DNA of 64,000 nucleotides, taken from contig MNCI01003660.1 of the NCBI GenBank assembly GCA_015680685.1, positions 857,101 through 921,100 of the forward strand, read 5' to 3'. The translations under genes and the position numbers were made by a program. A model generated the notes under the pieces. That model was not told the DNA's origin and searched no databases. It was given only the letters and a program-made list of their open reading frames with translations. This DNA comes from Gnetum montanum (Eukaryota > Streptophyta > Gnetopsida > Gnetales > Gnetaceae). Of this stretch, positions 45,283 through 56,949 are shown in pieces (position 1 is the first letter of the stretch; the number at the start of each line of letters is the position of its first letter).

Positions 45283-47330
45283 TGCTCTAAGAATTTTTTG
45301 TAGTAATTNCCTCTATTCCTATTGTACCAACAAGATAGTGGAGAACCCTTCTCTAGGGGTTTTCCATACAATGATGATCCTCTCTTTAAATTTGATGATG
45401 GAGGGCAAAACTAGAATCTACACTCCACAGTTCACAATCTTGATTCTAGTAACAAGGGATCCAATGACAATGAACGATCTAGAGGGGAAAATCAAGACAT
45501 GGATGCTAACAAGAAGCACAATCATGATCATGATCGTGGTCACTGAAGAGGCACTAGTAGGTACCATGATGGTGCTAATTCTCCTTTTTCTTACCCTTCA
45601 TCATCATCATCTTCTTCTAGCTCTAATTGTGACTGTAGAAGGTGAGATCATGATGGAGGTGATCGAAATGAGTGTAATGATTGACGAGACCAAAATAATC
45701 AAGGGGGCCATTGAGATAGGCAAGATCAAGGACACAAATCTTCAAGAGAGGCACATTTCCATGAATGAAGGGGTAGTAGAGGGCATTGTAGACACCATGA
45801 TCAAGGCCTCAATGAACCTCTATTTGCTACCCAAAGTATGCTTAACATCGTAGAGGCAGTCAAAATCCCAACAAGGCATGTGAAAGATAGTCAGATCAAA
45901 TGGTTAGACATAAATAATATTACTTTATTTGGAGGATATAACTTTGATATGCAAAATCATCTTCAATCTTTCCAAGATGCATGTGCCTTGTAGAACATAG
46001 AGAATGAGTGGCAGAAATTAAAGTTGTTCCCAAGGACACTCATCAAAGAATTAGAGAATTGGTACTAGCCCTTAGAACTAGAATCTATCAGATGATGGAG
46101 TACCATGCTTAAGTTATTCAATGATAAGTATCAAACATACTCCAAGGTGTTCAACTTAAGGAAGAAAATTCAAGGGTGAAAACAAGGAACACACGAACCC
46201 TTAGATGTTTCCATTAACCACTACTATGCCTTGATGCACAAATGCCCTAGCCATGGTTATTCTCAATTAGCTCAACTTCACCACATTGTAGATAGGCTTC
46301 GTAATGAAATGAGGAAAATCCTTGGTGTTTATGCCCAAGGGCAATTGTCAAAACTAACTACCCATTAGTTACAAAGGTTACTAGAGTAGGTTGCCAAAGA
46401 GGAGGATGAACTAAGAAAAAGAGAAAGTTCAAAGGAGTACAACAATGATCCTTCCATCTATAAGAGAGAGGTTTGACATTGTGATAGTGAGGATGAATCC
46501 ATATTTGATGAGTGGATGCATAAGAAAGCCTTACCACTTCAAAAATTCCAATCTACACTTATGGCCAAGGTTGATTAGTTAAGGGACTCCATAGATAGTA
46601 GATTTCAAGCTATCCTCAAAATCACTAAAGAGTCCAAAGAACCAAGTAGTGACCATAAGTGTAGGATGTTTAAGGAAGCTGAACGTGCATATTACAAAGG
46701 TAAGGAAAAAATTACTACAATAGAAGAGGTTGTAGATAGTGAATCAAATGATGATCATGGATGTGATGTTTGCTACTATGGACATCCTAAGGGATGTTAC
46801 TATGTTATGTGACATCTTCAAGAGTCTAGGGTGTATGCCTTACATCCACAACTTACACAAAGGCAAACATCCAAAAGGTTACCTTATCCTCAAGGTAGTC
46901 TTAAACAGTTCCACTAGCAACAATTGTATTATCCAAGTGGAGCTCCATTGCAATTGTATGAATAGTATCAACAATGGTAGCAACCACAATCATGGGTGCT
47001 AGCACTGCCAAGATAATAGTAACCTTACTAGTAGCTTGATCCATATGGTTACCACGTGAAACAACCCATGTCTCCATGTGACTCCTTTATTACCATCCTT
47101 CTGATTATTACCGAGCTTATTGGGCACATGGAAGAAGGGATGCCACCTCTTATCCTTATCCTCCTCCTATTCCTACACATACTCCTCCAATTGCACAAGT
47201 ACCACCTTCTCCTCCTATGTAGGATGAACTGCCTACTCAATTGCAATAACACAATGCTATGAGGGCTATTAATTTGCAATCCAATTATCAATTGGAATGG
47301 TCGAATGCCTAATCAAAGTAAAAAGACGTT
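45080..47330 (+). pseudogene. gag of element B
   Basis: The ATG at 45080 reads MSSSHRSTSLPKANNVHSTK and then QYQIIYTHLDE, as in C and D. It is then cut by the inverted repeat and Ns, and about 300 bp of the N-terminal part are missing. From 45338 the frame shifts often, with the HD/R-rich and Ser-rich tract around 45500-45640. The capsid-like part (45890-46350) includes a segment like SIRXWSTMLKLFNDKYQTYS. The knuckle at 46762-46797 reads CDVCYYGHPKGC (C-X2-C-X3-H-X3-C). The linker that follows is rich in Gln, Tyr and Pro in its original phase. Confidence 0.75.
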
Positions 47331-47459
47331 TCTTTCAATCCCATAGTCCACCTAAGCCTTCATTTACATCCATAGTTGACAACCCTACTCCTACCTCTTC
47401 CTCCATATCAAATTCCTTCAAGCCTTCTTTAGACTAGACTCTACCAAGGATCCATACTA

Positions 47460-47990
47460 TAATGCTTACTTACACTATGTTTGATTGGATCCCTATAGAA
47501 AACCTTCCTAGGAGATTAGCTGATCTTGGAAGTCCTCTAATTTATTTGCATATTGTTTGGAATGAACTATGCAAGGCTCTTCTCCATTCAGGTTTTAGTG
47601 TTAATTTGATTTCTCAAGAGATGTACACTGCTTGGAACCTGCCTCCTCTTAAGAAAAGCATCATTAGATTGGAGATGGAAGACCAATCCATCACTATTCC
47701 ATTGGAATTGGTAGAATACATTGTGACCACTATCTATGGGTGGTCTTATCCTACTAATTGTCTAGTAATCAAAGTGGAGAACTACAAAGGGGATTTCCTA
47801 ATCATTATTGGAAGTGCATGGCTGAGCACCATAGATGCAAGAGTGGCCATTAGAGGTCTTTCACTGGAAATCTCTAAATAAAACACATTTGAAAAGATTG
47901 AGAAGAAGAGAGATCCATGAATTACATACAACAATAGTAGGTGCAATTGTGTGCAGAAACTTTGGGCCATAAAGTAAGCATCTATCTCTA
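47460..47990 (+). pseudogene. Retropepsin of element B
   Basis: Open for 139 codons (47462-47881). It reads LADLGSPLIYLHIVWNELCK, then ALLHSGFSVNLISQEMYTAW, LVEYIVTTIYGWSYPTNCLV, and GDFLIIIGSAWLSTIDA. The active-site Asp of D-S-G is His (codon cat). The part after 47881 continues with a TAA and further stops. It would have matured Gag-Pol; here it is dead by the Asp loss even though the frame is open. Confidence 0.85.
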
Positions 47991-48399
47991 CTTGTAGCAA
48001 TGTGTGCCAAAAGTTGAAATTCAAAGGTGTTTATACATAGTAGCCACAAAATAGGAGGGCACCCAATGGCTAACTACTGATTTAGAAAGCAGCACACTTT
48101 GCATGGAACCAATTGAGAGCCTGACATGTGAGTATGTCATGAGAATGGATTAACTCAAGCAAGTTCATCACCAACTCTTTGAAGATACAAATGATGATAC
48201 CCACTGGGAAGAGTTAGAAATTTGTGAGAAATTTAAGAAAGAGCCCCTTAAATTGAAAACATTACCAGCTAGAATAAAATATTTATTTTTTAAAAATAAG
48301 AAGTCAGTTATAATGAATGCAAAAATTTCTTCAAAATAGAAAGAGATGCTATTGAAGGTAGTTGAAATATGGTCAGTAGCTTTTGGTTGGTTATATCTT

Positions 48400-49740
48400 A
48401 AACTCACAAGGATTGATCCTAGGATATGCCAGCATCACATTTACATTGACCTGGCCATGAAGTAAAAATGACAACCACAGAAGTGGTTGAACCCCAAATT
48501 AAAGCAAATTGTTAAAGAAGAAATTGAGCAACTCCTCAAGGTGGGGTTCGTTTATCCCATTGTGGATAGTGAGTGGGTTAGCCCACTCATAATTGTGCCA
48601 AAGAAAGGTGGCAAGTGGCAAGTCTACATTGATTTCAAGCTACTGAATATGGCAACATTCAAGGATCATTTTCCATTGTCATTTGTTGACCAGGTGCTAG
48701 ACACAATATCAGGGCATTACTACTACAGCTTCCTAGATGGTTATAGTGTTTATAACCAAATTCAAATTGCACTAGAGGATCAAACCAAGACAAAATTCAT
48801 AAATCCTTAGGGAACTTTTGCATATCATAAAATGTCTTTTGGTTTATACAATGCTCCTTCCACATTCAACACCTAGTCCTAAGAATCTTTCAATAGTAGA
48901 TTGGTAGTGGTATGGAAGTCTTCATGGATGACTTCTCCACCTATAGAGCTACATTTGAGAAAGCCATGGACTACCTTGAGCAAGCATTGAAATGGTGTGT
49001 TGAAACTAAATTTTAGTTCAATTAGTAGAAAATCCACCTCAAGATCCAGGAGGGAATTATATTAGGGCACAAAATCTCACAAGCAGGAATTGAGGTGGAC
49101 CCTAAAACATAAGGGTCATCTAAGGAATAAACTACTAGCTAGAAATAGTTAAAGATGTTTGGTCATTCCTTAGACATACTAGCTACTATTGGTGCTTCAT
49201 AGATAATTTCTCTAAGATCGCAAAGCTATTGGTGGAGCTAACAAAGAAGGATGCTCCTTTTGTCTAGACCTCAGAATGTAAAGAAGCATTCCAACAATTG
49301 AAAGAAAAGCTTGTAGAAAATCCAATCCTACAAGCACCTAATTGGTCCAAACCATTTCACATTATGATAAACACATCAAATTATGCCTTGGGAGTAGTGC
49401 TGATGTAGTTGGATGATAAGAAACAACCATACTATATCCACTGCACTAGCTAAAGTATTATGGATGCACAACTAAACTACACCACCAAAAAGAAAGAATT
49501 GATGGTAATGGTGTTTACACTAGAGAAGTTTAGGCATTATGTTCTTGGATATAAGGTGCTTGTACAAACTGATCATAGTACCATCCACATCCTAATGAAA
49601 AAGCCAATGATGAGCCCTCATGTCATATGGTGGTTGGTGATCTTGTAGGAATTTGATCTCATGATGGTAGATCAAAAGGGCACTAAGAATGTGGTCACTA
49701 ATCACTTGTGTTGGTTGCGATGGGATGACAAAGAGGAAGA
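48400..49740 (+). pseudogene. Reverse transcriptase and RNase H of element B
   Basis: RT reads LTRIDPRICQHHIYIDLAMK, NPKLKQIVKEEIEQLLKVGF, SPLIIVPKKGGKWQVYIDFK, ATFKDHFPLSFVDQVLDTIS and YYYSFLDGYSVYNQIQIALE. A TAG at 48808-48810 replaces the Trp of PWGTF that C and D keep. VFMDDFSTY is intact (DD codons at 48927-48932). RNase H (49328-49720) has HIMINTSNYALG (first Asp is Asn), YTTKKKELMVMVFTLEKF, VQTDHSTIHIL, and VVTNHLCWL at the end (Asp of VADHLSRL is Asn). Many TAG/TAA codons interrupt 48990-49330. Confidence 0.85.
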
Positions 49741-49904
49741 AAGCCCATTATCTGATACATTTCCTGATGAACTCCTCTTTGCTGGGACTATAACTACCCA
49801 ATGAGCTAAAATGATATAATAACATTCTCACCTATCTTCTCACTTAGGAGATGCCATAAGGGTTGGACCACTAGAAGAAAAAATAGTTTCTTCACCAAGT
49901 AAAG

Positions 49905-51150
49905 CACTTCATGGAGATCAATGGACACCTTTATAAGGTGTGCCCCAATGGCTTGGTTCATTGGTATGTCCTTGATGCTGATCAACTACACGTTCTCCAA
50001 GATGACCATGAAGGTCCTTGTGGAGGACACTATGCTAGGAAATGCATGACTATTAAAATCATAATGGCAAGGTACTATTGGCCAACACTATTCAAGGATG
50101 TCCATCATTATGTTTTCTCTTATGAACGATGCCAACGAGATGGTGGAATGACTACTCAAATGAAGGAACCTCAACAATGAATTTAACCACTAGAACCATT
50201 TGACATCTGGGGCATTGATTTCATGGGTTCCATCATGTCCATGTCAAATGAAAAGGTGTACATCATAATCACTATTTACTATTATACAAAATTGGCAGAA
50301 GTAGCAGTCGTCATCGACTGCACATCCTCTACTATTGCTTGGTTTGTACAACAAGATGTTGTAAATAGGTTTGGATGCCACATGCATTAATTTTTGATAA
50401 TGGAACTCATTTTATAGGCACTATTTTTTGAGAGCTCATGCAATGCTTGGAGGTTGAACATAAACTCACAACACCTTACCATCCCTAAGCTAATAGTCAA
50501 GCTAAGGTTATCAATAGGGAAATCACAAGAATATGAACAAGAACTATTAGCAAGTATAGGAAGGATTGGAGCACAAAACTCAACGATTCCCTTTAGGCCT
50601 ACCACTCAACTTGAAAACTTCCTATAGGCTACTCTCCCTATGAGCTTATGTACAACAAACTACTAACACTTCCTATTCAATTTGAACTTTGTACACTTTC
50701 AACAACTTGTGACCTTGACCTTGACTTAAGTCTAGCCTAAAAAGAAAGACTAATGAATCTCAACTTGCTAGACAAAATCCAATTAGTAGCCTTCTTATCT
50801 AATGAGTTGCACAAGGCCTATAACAAAAAGTTTCATGACATGAAATTAGAAAAGTCAAATTTCAATCAGAAGACAAGGTTCTTTACTAGAACCCCACAGA
50901 TATACCTTAACAAACTAAGTTCCAAACATTGTGGGAAGGACCTTACGTCATTTATGGAACTTTTCCTTCAAAGGCCATGATGATCTATAAACATGAGAGC
51001 CCAAACAAAAAATAGTTTTTCAACATACAACAAATTGAACCTTTCCATGAGCATACACTCACTAACATAACAAGCACATCATCAGATGGAAAACCATGCT
51101 CTATATTTCTAATATCCTCCTCTTTTCAACTTAGTCATGGGGAAGATGGC
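49905..51150 (+). pseudogene. Integrase of element B
   Basis: The N-terminal part (49911-50180) reads MEINGHLYKVCPNGLVHWYV, DDHEGPCGGHYARKC, RYYWPTLFKDVHHYVFSYER and CQRDGG; the first Cys of the CX2C pair is Tyr. The core has EPFDIWGIDFMGSI (first Asp), then after a shift FDNGTHF (second Asp kept), and HP*ANSQAKVINREIT, where the Glu is Lys. Later parts include LPIGYSPYELMYNKL-like sequence and, near 50930, LWEGPYVIYGTFPSKAMMIY (GPY module). At least six stops or shifts. Inactive. Confidence 0.85.
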
Positions 51151-53225
51151 CAACCATCCTAATCATTTAAGTGGCTCCTCAATTTTTTAACTTTTTTATT
51201 TTACACATTTTTTGTTTTACAACTTTTTATTTTACACATTCTTTATTTTACATCTTTTTGTTTTTATGTTATTAGTCTTTTCTAATTTTTGTTTTATACC
51301 ATTGTTAGTACATTTTCTATTTCTTGAATATTTTACATTTTCTTTTATAGTTTCTTTTATTTTGATGTGATTTTCTAACTTTTTGTTAATAAGTGCCAGG
51401 AACATTGATAATGTGTTACTTGATGGTGGTATGTATTATTTTTATTTGATTGTTGGTGTTTGGTTTTTGGCTTTGAATATCATTACGGATAATTAGGACA
51501 TGGTTTCTTTTCATGTAATAGGTAGTGAGTCCACAACATCCACCCATATACACACTCTATGGTTTTCCTTATTTTGGAAATGTGTAGTCCCTTGTTCATT
51601 AATAAAACTTTAATAAATTTGTGACTTTGGTAGTTTTTGGAATTGGGAAGGATTCAAAGGTTTGAATAGGGTGTAGCTTCAAGGGAATTTGGTATTCTTT
51701 ATGCTTTTCTATTTGCCTAGGTGCATGTGTGGTTTCATTATTTTCTTACCATTTTGTGCCAATCAATAAAGGAAGTTGAATAAGTCCTTGCATGGTGTGG
51801 TTCTCATCAAAAAAATGATGAGAATTTAAAGCACATCCCTTGAATAAAATAAATGCATAAGTCCTCGCATGGTGTGGTTTTCATCAAGAAAAGAGAAAAA
51901 AAGAGATGAAGATTCAAAGCACACTACTTGGACAAAATAAATGCATGTGTCTTTGCATGGTGTGGTTCCCATTTAAAAAAAATAAAAAATAAAAAAGTAA
52001 TGGGAATTCAAAGCACACCCCTTAGATAGAATAAATGGGCTATAAGCACTGGTTATGGAACTAGTCTCCTCTAACTAAGGTACATTCTCACTTCCTACTT
52101 CTTCTCTAATAAGGAACCATGGTTGTTCTATGGGAGCACTCTTGTGTCTTAGTGGATGGATTAGTCTTAAAATGTTGATGTGAAGTCATTGAATATGGTT
52201 GGTTTTGGTCTGGACTAAGGATGGATTCTATCAAGTCATTTAACCACAAAATCCATGAGGAACTTCATGTGACCATAATTAGGAACTCCATTCCACTCTC
52301 TCTCTCATCCATCTATGCTTTCCATGTCTCACCTCATTGCCAGTTTCATGTGTTGGTTCGATGTCCTAGTTTGATGTGTCAGAATTCTTAGTTAGTTTTT
52401 TCTAGTTTTTTGTACTTAACTTCTATAACCATTAATCATCCATGGAGCCCATAGACTCTTTGGTTTGAAGTTATGCAAGGGCATAAAAGGCCTGTGCCTA
52501 CTTTGGGGAGGAGCCAGTTGCATATCTTTTGGTTGGGTTAGTCAAGTTCTTTACCCTTAGACATTTTTACAATCAAACTATTTTTTATTTACCCCATCAA
52601 TAACATCCAATTGTGCACATATTCACAATATTTTTCAATGAATTCTTCTTTTCATTATTGTAAATTCTTATACGCTCTTCAAATATTTCCTTGTATTGAA
52701 CTTTTTCAAATTTAATGTATTGCTTAATTTAATTAACCCTATTTGTCAGCCTTCCCACTAATGCTACTTAAGAAATCAATCAACCACAATCACAACCTAG
52801 CTAAGATGAGACAAGGAATTTAACCATCATGTGTTATACATTGCATATTAATTTGTGATTCTATTGTGATTATAGTCAGAAGCATGGACTAGAAGTGGGA
52901 CTATCTTCACCAAGGATGTAGCAGGACCATATAATGAGGAATATTCATGATCAAAGGATCTCTTCTCTCTCTCTCATTCTTTTGTTCCAAGAGGTGTTGG
53001 ATGTCAATGATATCTAGAGTGTTCATTTCTCTTATTATCAACACCTAATGTTGTAAAAATTGTAATTCTATACACTTGGGCACTCAGAGTCAGTATGTCT
53101 ATTTCATCTGAGTCAGTTTGTGATGTCAATCAATAATTCCATACCTACCCAATATATTGTGTTATAAAGAAATTTTTCTTCCTCTTCTACACTCGAGGAC
53201 AAGTTTTCATTTAGTCATGGGGATA
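51151..53225 (+). other. Non-coding 3' region of element B
   Basis: Collinear with the 3' regions of C and D. It holds a three-unit tandem repeat (51791-52040), a (TC)n run (52962-52978), and a probable polypurine tract 'catggggata' just before the 3' LTR. No conserved protein frame was found. Confidence 0.6.
51791..52040 (+). repeat. Three-unit tandem repeat, 77-88 bp each
   Basis: Units start with 'catggtgtggtt' at 51791, 51868 and 51956. Each runs through an A-rich middle to 'caaagcaca' and 'aataaatg'. Elements C (near 34360-34430) and D (near 56380-56450) have one unit at this place. Confidence 0.85.
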
Positions 53226-54092
53226 TGATGAAATATGTTTTATCATCTACTCTAACATTAGGTATGTGCTGTCAGAGTCGCGACATCATGCACCTAACAT
53301 CAGGGCCTTGGTCTAATGACACATGTCCAATGTCGAGGTGTATACCCCAAGTCTATGAATACCATGCTTGGGCTCCAATTTTTTAGTTAGTTTTTGGTCA
53401 TTCTTAGTCAAAGTAGTGAAGCTCTTGCAGTTTATTTTCCTCAAAGTTAGAATATTTTTTGAGTGCCCATAGAGGGAGTCTAAAGTGTGTATGGTTCTTT
53501 GTTTAAGGACTAATGTACCTAAGCATAGTAGTGTGATGGGAATAAAATGAACTCTTTTGACAATCCTTGTAGCACTGAGAATAGCTTAATATTTTATTTA
53601 ATGCATTTTACTTTCTCACTCTTTATTTTAATGCATTTGAATTAAGTAATTTATTTTTAGTAGTTAATGAACACAAGCAGGACCACTTCAAGCTTTCATA
53701 TAGTACTTGGTAACCCAACAACGCTTAATTTTTGGTAGCCCAATAGTGTTATATGTGTTAAGGATGTGTCCAGGAAAGTGGGATGGTTACTTGTGTTAGA
53801 CTAGCTTAGCAATAGACATTAGTTTTCAATCTACTCTATCCTTATTCTTGTTGTAAGCGATTACATCCATAAAATATAAAACGAAAAAAATTTATATGAC
53901 TCAGTTACACTTATACCATACCCTTGAGCCTTACAAGTGTAGTTGGGAAGACAACAAACATTCTCAACATTGTTTCACTTTCTAGAGCAACTAGTGTACA
54001 AGATAACTATAGGTCCATGGAATTCGATTGGATCAAACATAACGCCTTAGTGATTCATATAGTTGGACGTAGTGGTACCTTGCTACTCATCA
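53226..54092 (+). repeat. 3' LTR of element B
   Basis: 867 bp, TGATGAAATATG to TACTCATCA. The GATGTC array near its start (53240-53335) is longer than that of the 5' LTR. The 73-codon frame at 53924-54145 crosses the LTR edge and is not a gene. Confidence 0.9.
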
Positions 54093-54097
54093 ATAAT

Positions 54098-54219
54098 GGA
54101 TTTTTTTATAAAAAAAATTTGAAATTAATCTATCCTAAAGATTAAGATTATATTAATTCCATTTTGATTTTGGATCTTTCTTTACATTCCCTTTAAAAAA
54201 TTGATAACCCATTAGTTTT
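54098..54219 (+). pseudogene. Decayed reading frame X, second part
   Basis: The 122 bp between B and D. If B and one 5-bp duplication are removed, the phase of the first part enters at MDFFIKK. One shift in the T/A run then gives NLKLIYPKD*DYINSILILD and ends at D with NPLVF. It looks like the same gene as 42830-44084, but the shift makes this an inference. Confidence 0.3.
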
Positions 54220-55065
54220 TAATGAGTAGCGAGGTACCCCTATGCTCAACCATATGAATACGAGTGTGACGTGCAATCTAGTTGAACTCCAAGGACTAAG
54301 TGCTTATGCACCTTCATAGAACAAGGTTGGGTTAGGCAATCATTGTCTTCCCAAGATTACTCGTATGGCACAATTGTATGGTTAAGTAAACTTGAGGTAT
54401 ATGATTTTTATGCTTTTTATGTTTTATGTCCTGGTGCTAAAGAGGGAAGAAGTGAATTAATTGAATAACTAATTTAAATTAACTAATCAGCTAGATCCTA
54501 ACTAGTCCTAACACTAGTATCTGCTCCCACTTTCTATACACATCCTGAACTCGTGTAACACTCCTTGGATTACCAAATGCTTAATCGTTACTAGGTTACC
54601 AAGTGTTCCACGCATGCTTGAAGTGGTCGTACTCAGTGTGCTTGTGAAAATTAACAAATCAATAAAAGCAACATTAATTAACTAATGAAAGCATTAAAGA
54701 ACTATAAATAGCATTAAGAGTGAGAGATAAGCTATTCTAAATGTTGCAAGGTTTATCAAAAATTTCATCTTTATTTCTAGACATAAGGTGTGCTCAAGTA
54801 CACAATGCTCAAATAAAGGTCCGTTCTCTTTATGACTCCTACTATGGGCACTCAAAAATAATTCTAAGTTTGAGAGGGAGAAACTGCAAGAGTTTAGGTA
54901 GGAAACTAAGAACTAAATGCTAAACCATGTGCACTCGCCTCTTATTTATAGGCAACAAGATAGGTCCCGATAGATATCGAATGTCTGATATCGCTTGGTA
55001 GGATCTGATATTGTAGACCCAATATTGCAAACATGATATTGCAGCCCTGATATCATAGCTCATAA
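54220..55065 (-). repeat. 3' LTR of element D
   Basis: 846 bp; left edge TAATGAG (TGATGAG in relatives), right edge TCATAA followed by TACTCCC, where C has TCATCA followed by TACCCTC. It has a TATA-like TATAAATA on the minus strand (54943-54950) and a long GATATC array (54960-55060). Confidence 0.85.
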
Positions 55066-55279
55066 TACTCCCACAAAGAATGAAAACTCATCCTCAAGTT
55101 CCTTAAAAAATATTGGGAAGGTATGGGATTATTGACTAAACGACAACTAACGATAACATGGGATGATAGACTTAGAGTGCCTAGGGAACTGATCAACAAA
55201 TATATTATAGCATTGGTGTTCATGCCCATTGTGGTGAACACTATACATAGATGACATCCAGACCCTCATTCAACAACTT

Positions 55280-55325
<46 letters not shown>

Positions 55326-56949
55326 GTTGCTATTGATGTCAAAACTATGCATACCATTATTCATCCATAGCCACATGTCCAAACTTGTTCCTTGAGTAAA
55401 TGCTCCACTCCAGTCCATCTTGAGTACTCCCTCTCATCCTAGTCCATTATTTGTATAATCGCCATATGCAAACACAACACACTTATGGATTAGAAAGGGT
55501 AGATAAAACCTAATGTAGTTGATACCTTGCCTCGATATAAAGCACATTGGCTAGGTTGTGGGTATGGAAAATATTGGGTTAGAGGTTTATGACTGATAAC
55601 TACCCAGGGTGTAGGGGTAAGATAATTATGGAATGGAAAAATTTGTGATAGGGCCTCCACGACAAAGAGCGAACCTCTAGTAGCAATAGGGTGGAAAACT
55701 TTAAAGAACAAGAAGGATAAGAGAAATAACAATTGTGAAGCCAATAAAATAAAAACAAAAATGGATGTCATTGATGGGGTGAATGAGAAATAGTTAGTTG
55801 CAAGAAATGTTGAAGGGAACGAGCTTAACGATTGCATCAAAAAGGAATGCCAGTGAGTCCTCCCCAAAGTAGGATCATGCCCTGAATGCCCTAACAAACC
55901 TACAAACCAAAGATTCTATGGGCTTTCAGAATGACATATGGAAACAAAGGTTAAGAACTTACCCATAAGTGTTGTACCAAAGACTAACAATGCGTCAACC
56001 AAGATATAGACTCAACATAAAACTGGCAATGAGGTGGAATGTGGAAAGAAATACGGAAAGAGAGGAGAGAATGGAATGGAGTCCCAAAATTAAGGTGGTG
56101 TAAAGTCCCATGTGTAATATGTGGTTAAGATGACTTAATAAAATTCTATCCAAATCTAGATTGAACTATCCACATCTAGTGACCTTGCATCAACACACTT
56201 GACTAACCCTTCCCTCCGAAGTAACAAGAATGTGTCCATAGAGCCACCACCATCCCAACAAGAGAAGAAGAAAGAAGTGACAAAGGGCCTTAGTTAGAGG
56301 GAACCTTCAGGCATGGGTAACATGTATTTCTAATGCCATAACTAGTGCTTGTAGCCCATGTTTCATTATTATGTCTAAGGGGTGTGCTTTGAATTTTCAC
56401 CAGTTTTTTTTCAGTTTTTTTTTGTGAGAACCATATCATGCAAAGAATTATTTGATTTAGTCAACTTACTAATATATTAGGTGATAGTGAAATGGTAGGG
56501 GTCTTTATGAAAAACATCCAAGTACCCCAGAGAATAGCTAGCACAAATGCGTGAAATCCCCTTGAGGTCACACCCTTTCCATCCATTTGAATCTTTCCTT
56601 GGTTCAAAGAGTACTAAGGCATTCATTCATTAATAAGTTTTCTTAGAAAGGGGATAGTACATTTCCAAAACAAGGGAGATCATAGAGTTGCATGGATAAT
56701 TGGGTGATGTGAACTCATTGCCTGTTTTATCAAAAGAAACCATATCTTAGCATCAACATTGAAAGTCAAAGGTAAAAACCAAACATTAGCAATCAACACT
56801 TATTATAATAAAAACCATCATCATGAGCACTTATTATGTATTGAATGAATATAAATCAAATCAAGAAATAGTAAAAATGTTAACAATGGTATAAAACAAA
56901 AATAAGTAAAGATGAACAATGTGTAAAGAAAAAAAGGCAAAGGGACTGA
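55066..56949 (-). other. Non-coding 3' region of element D
   Basis: Collinear with C 33050-34954. It holds a long (GA)n run (55283-55321). The 135-codon frame at 55490-55897 has a hydrophobic stretch, but its phase is not the one open in C, so I do not call an env-like gene. Confidence 0.6.
55283..55321 (-). repeat. (GA)n microsatellite in element D
   Basis: About 20 GA units. The same site has about 13 units in C (33267-33292) and about 6 in B (52962-52978). Confidence 0.9.

Larger units (their letters stand above)
44080..54097 (+). mobile_element. Complete Athila-like Ty3/gypsy element B
   Basis: The element spans 44085-54092 (10.0 kb), plus strand. Flanks are CTAAT (44080-44084) and ATAAT (54093-54097), a 5-bp target duplication with one mismatch. 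LTRs begin TGATGAAA and end in ATCA or TCATCA. Inside are a primer-binding site, gag, protease, RT, RNase H, integrase and a long non-coding 3' region. By eye the LTRs differ at about one site in eight, plus a roughly 30-40-bp length change, so B is older than C. It lies in the decayed frame X. Confidence 0.88.

Noticed and set aside
45338-45853. 171-codon Met/Ile/Leu-rich frame as a new protein
   Set aside because: It is a shifted phase of the B gag; the true phase shows the His/Asp- and Ser-rich tract found in C and D.
53924-54145. 73-codon plus frame as a gene
   Set aside because: It is a chance fusion of the 3' LTR of B with flanking DNA.
55490-55897. Env-like gene with a hydrophobic segment in D
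   Set aside because: The open phase differs from that in C, so protein conservation is not supported.
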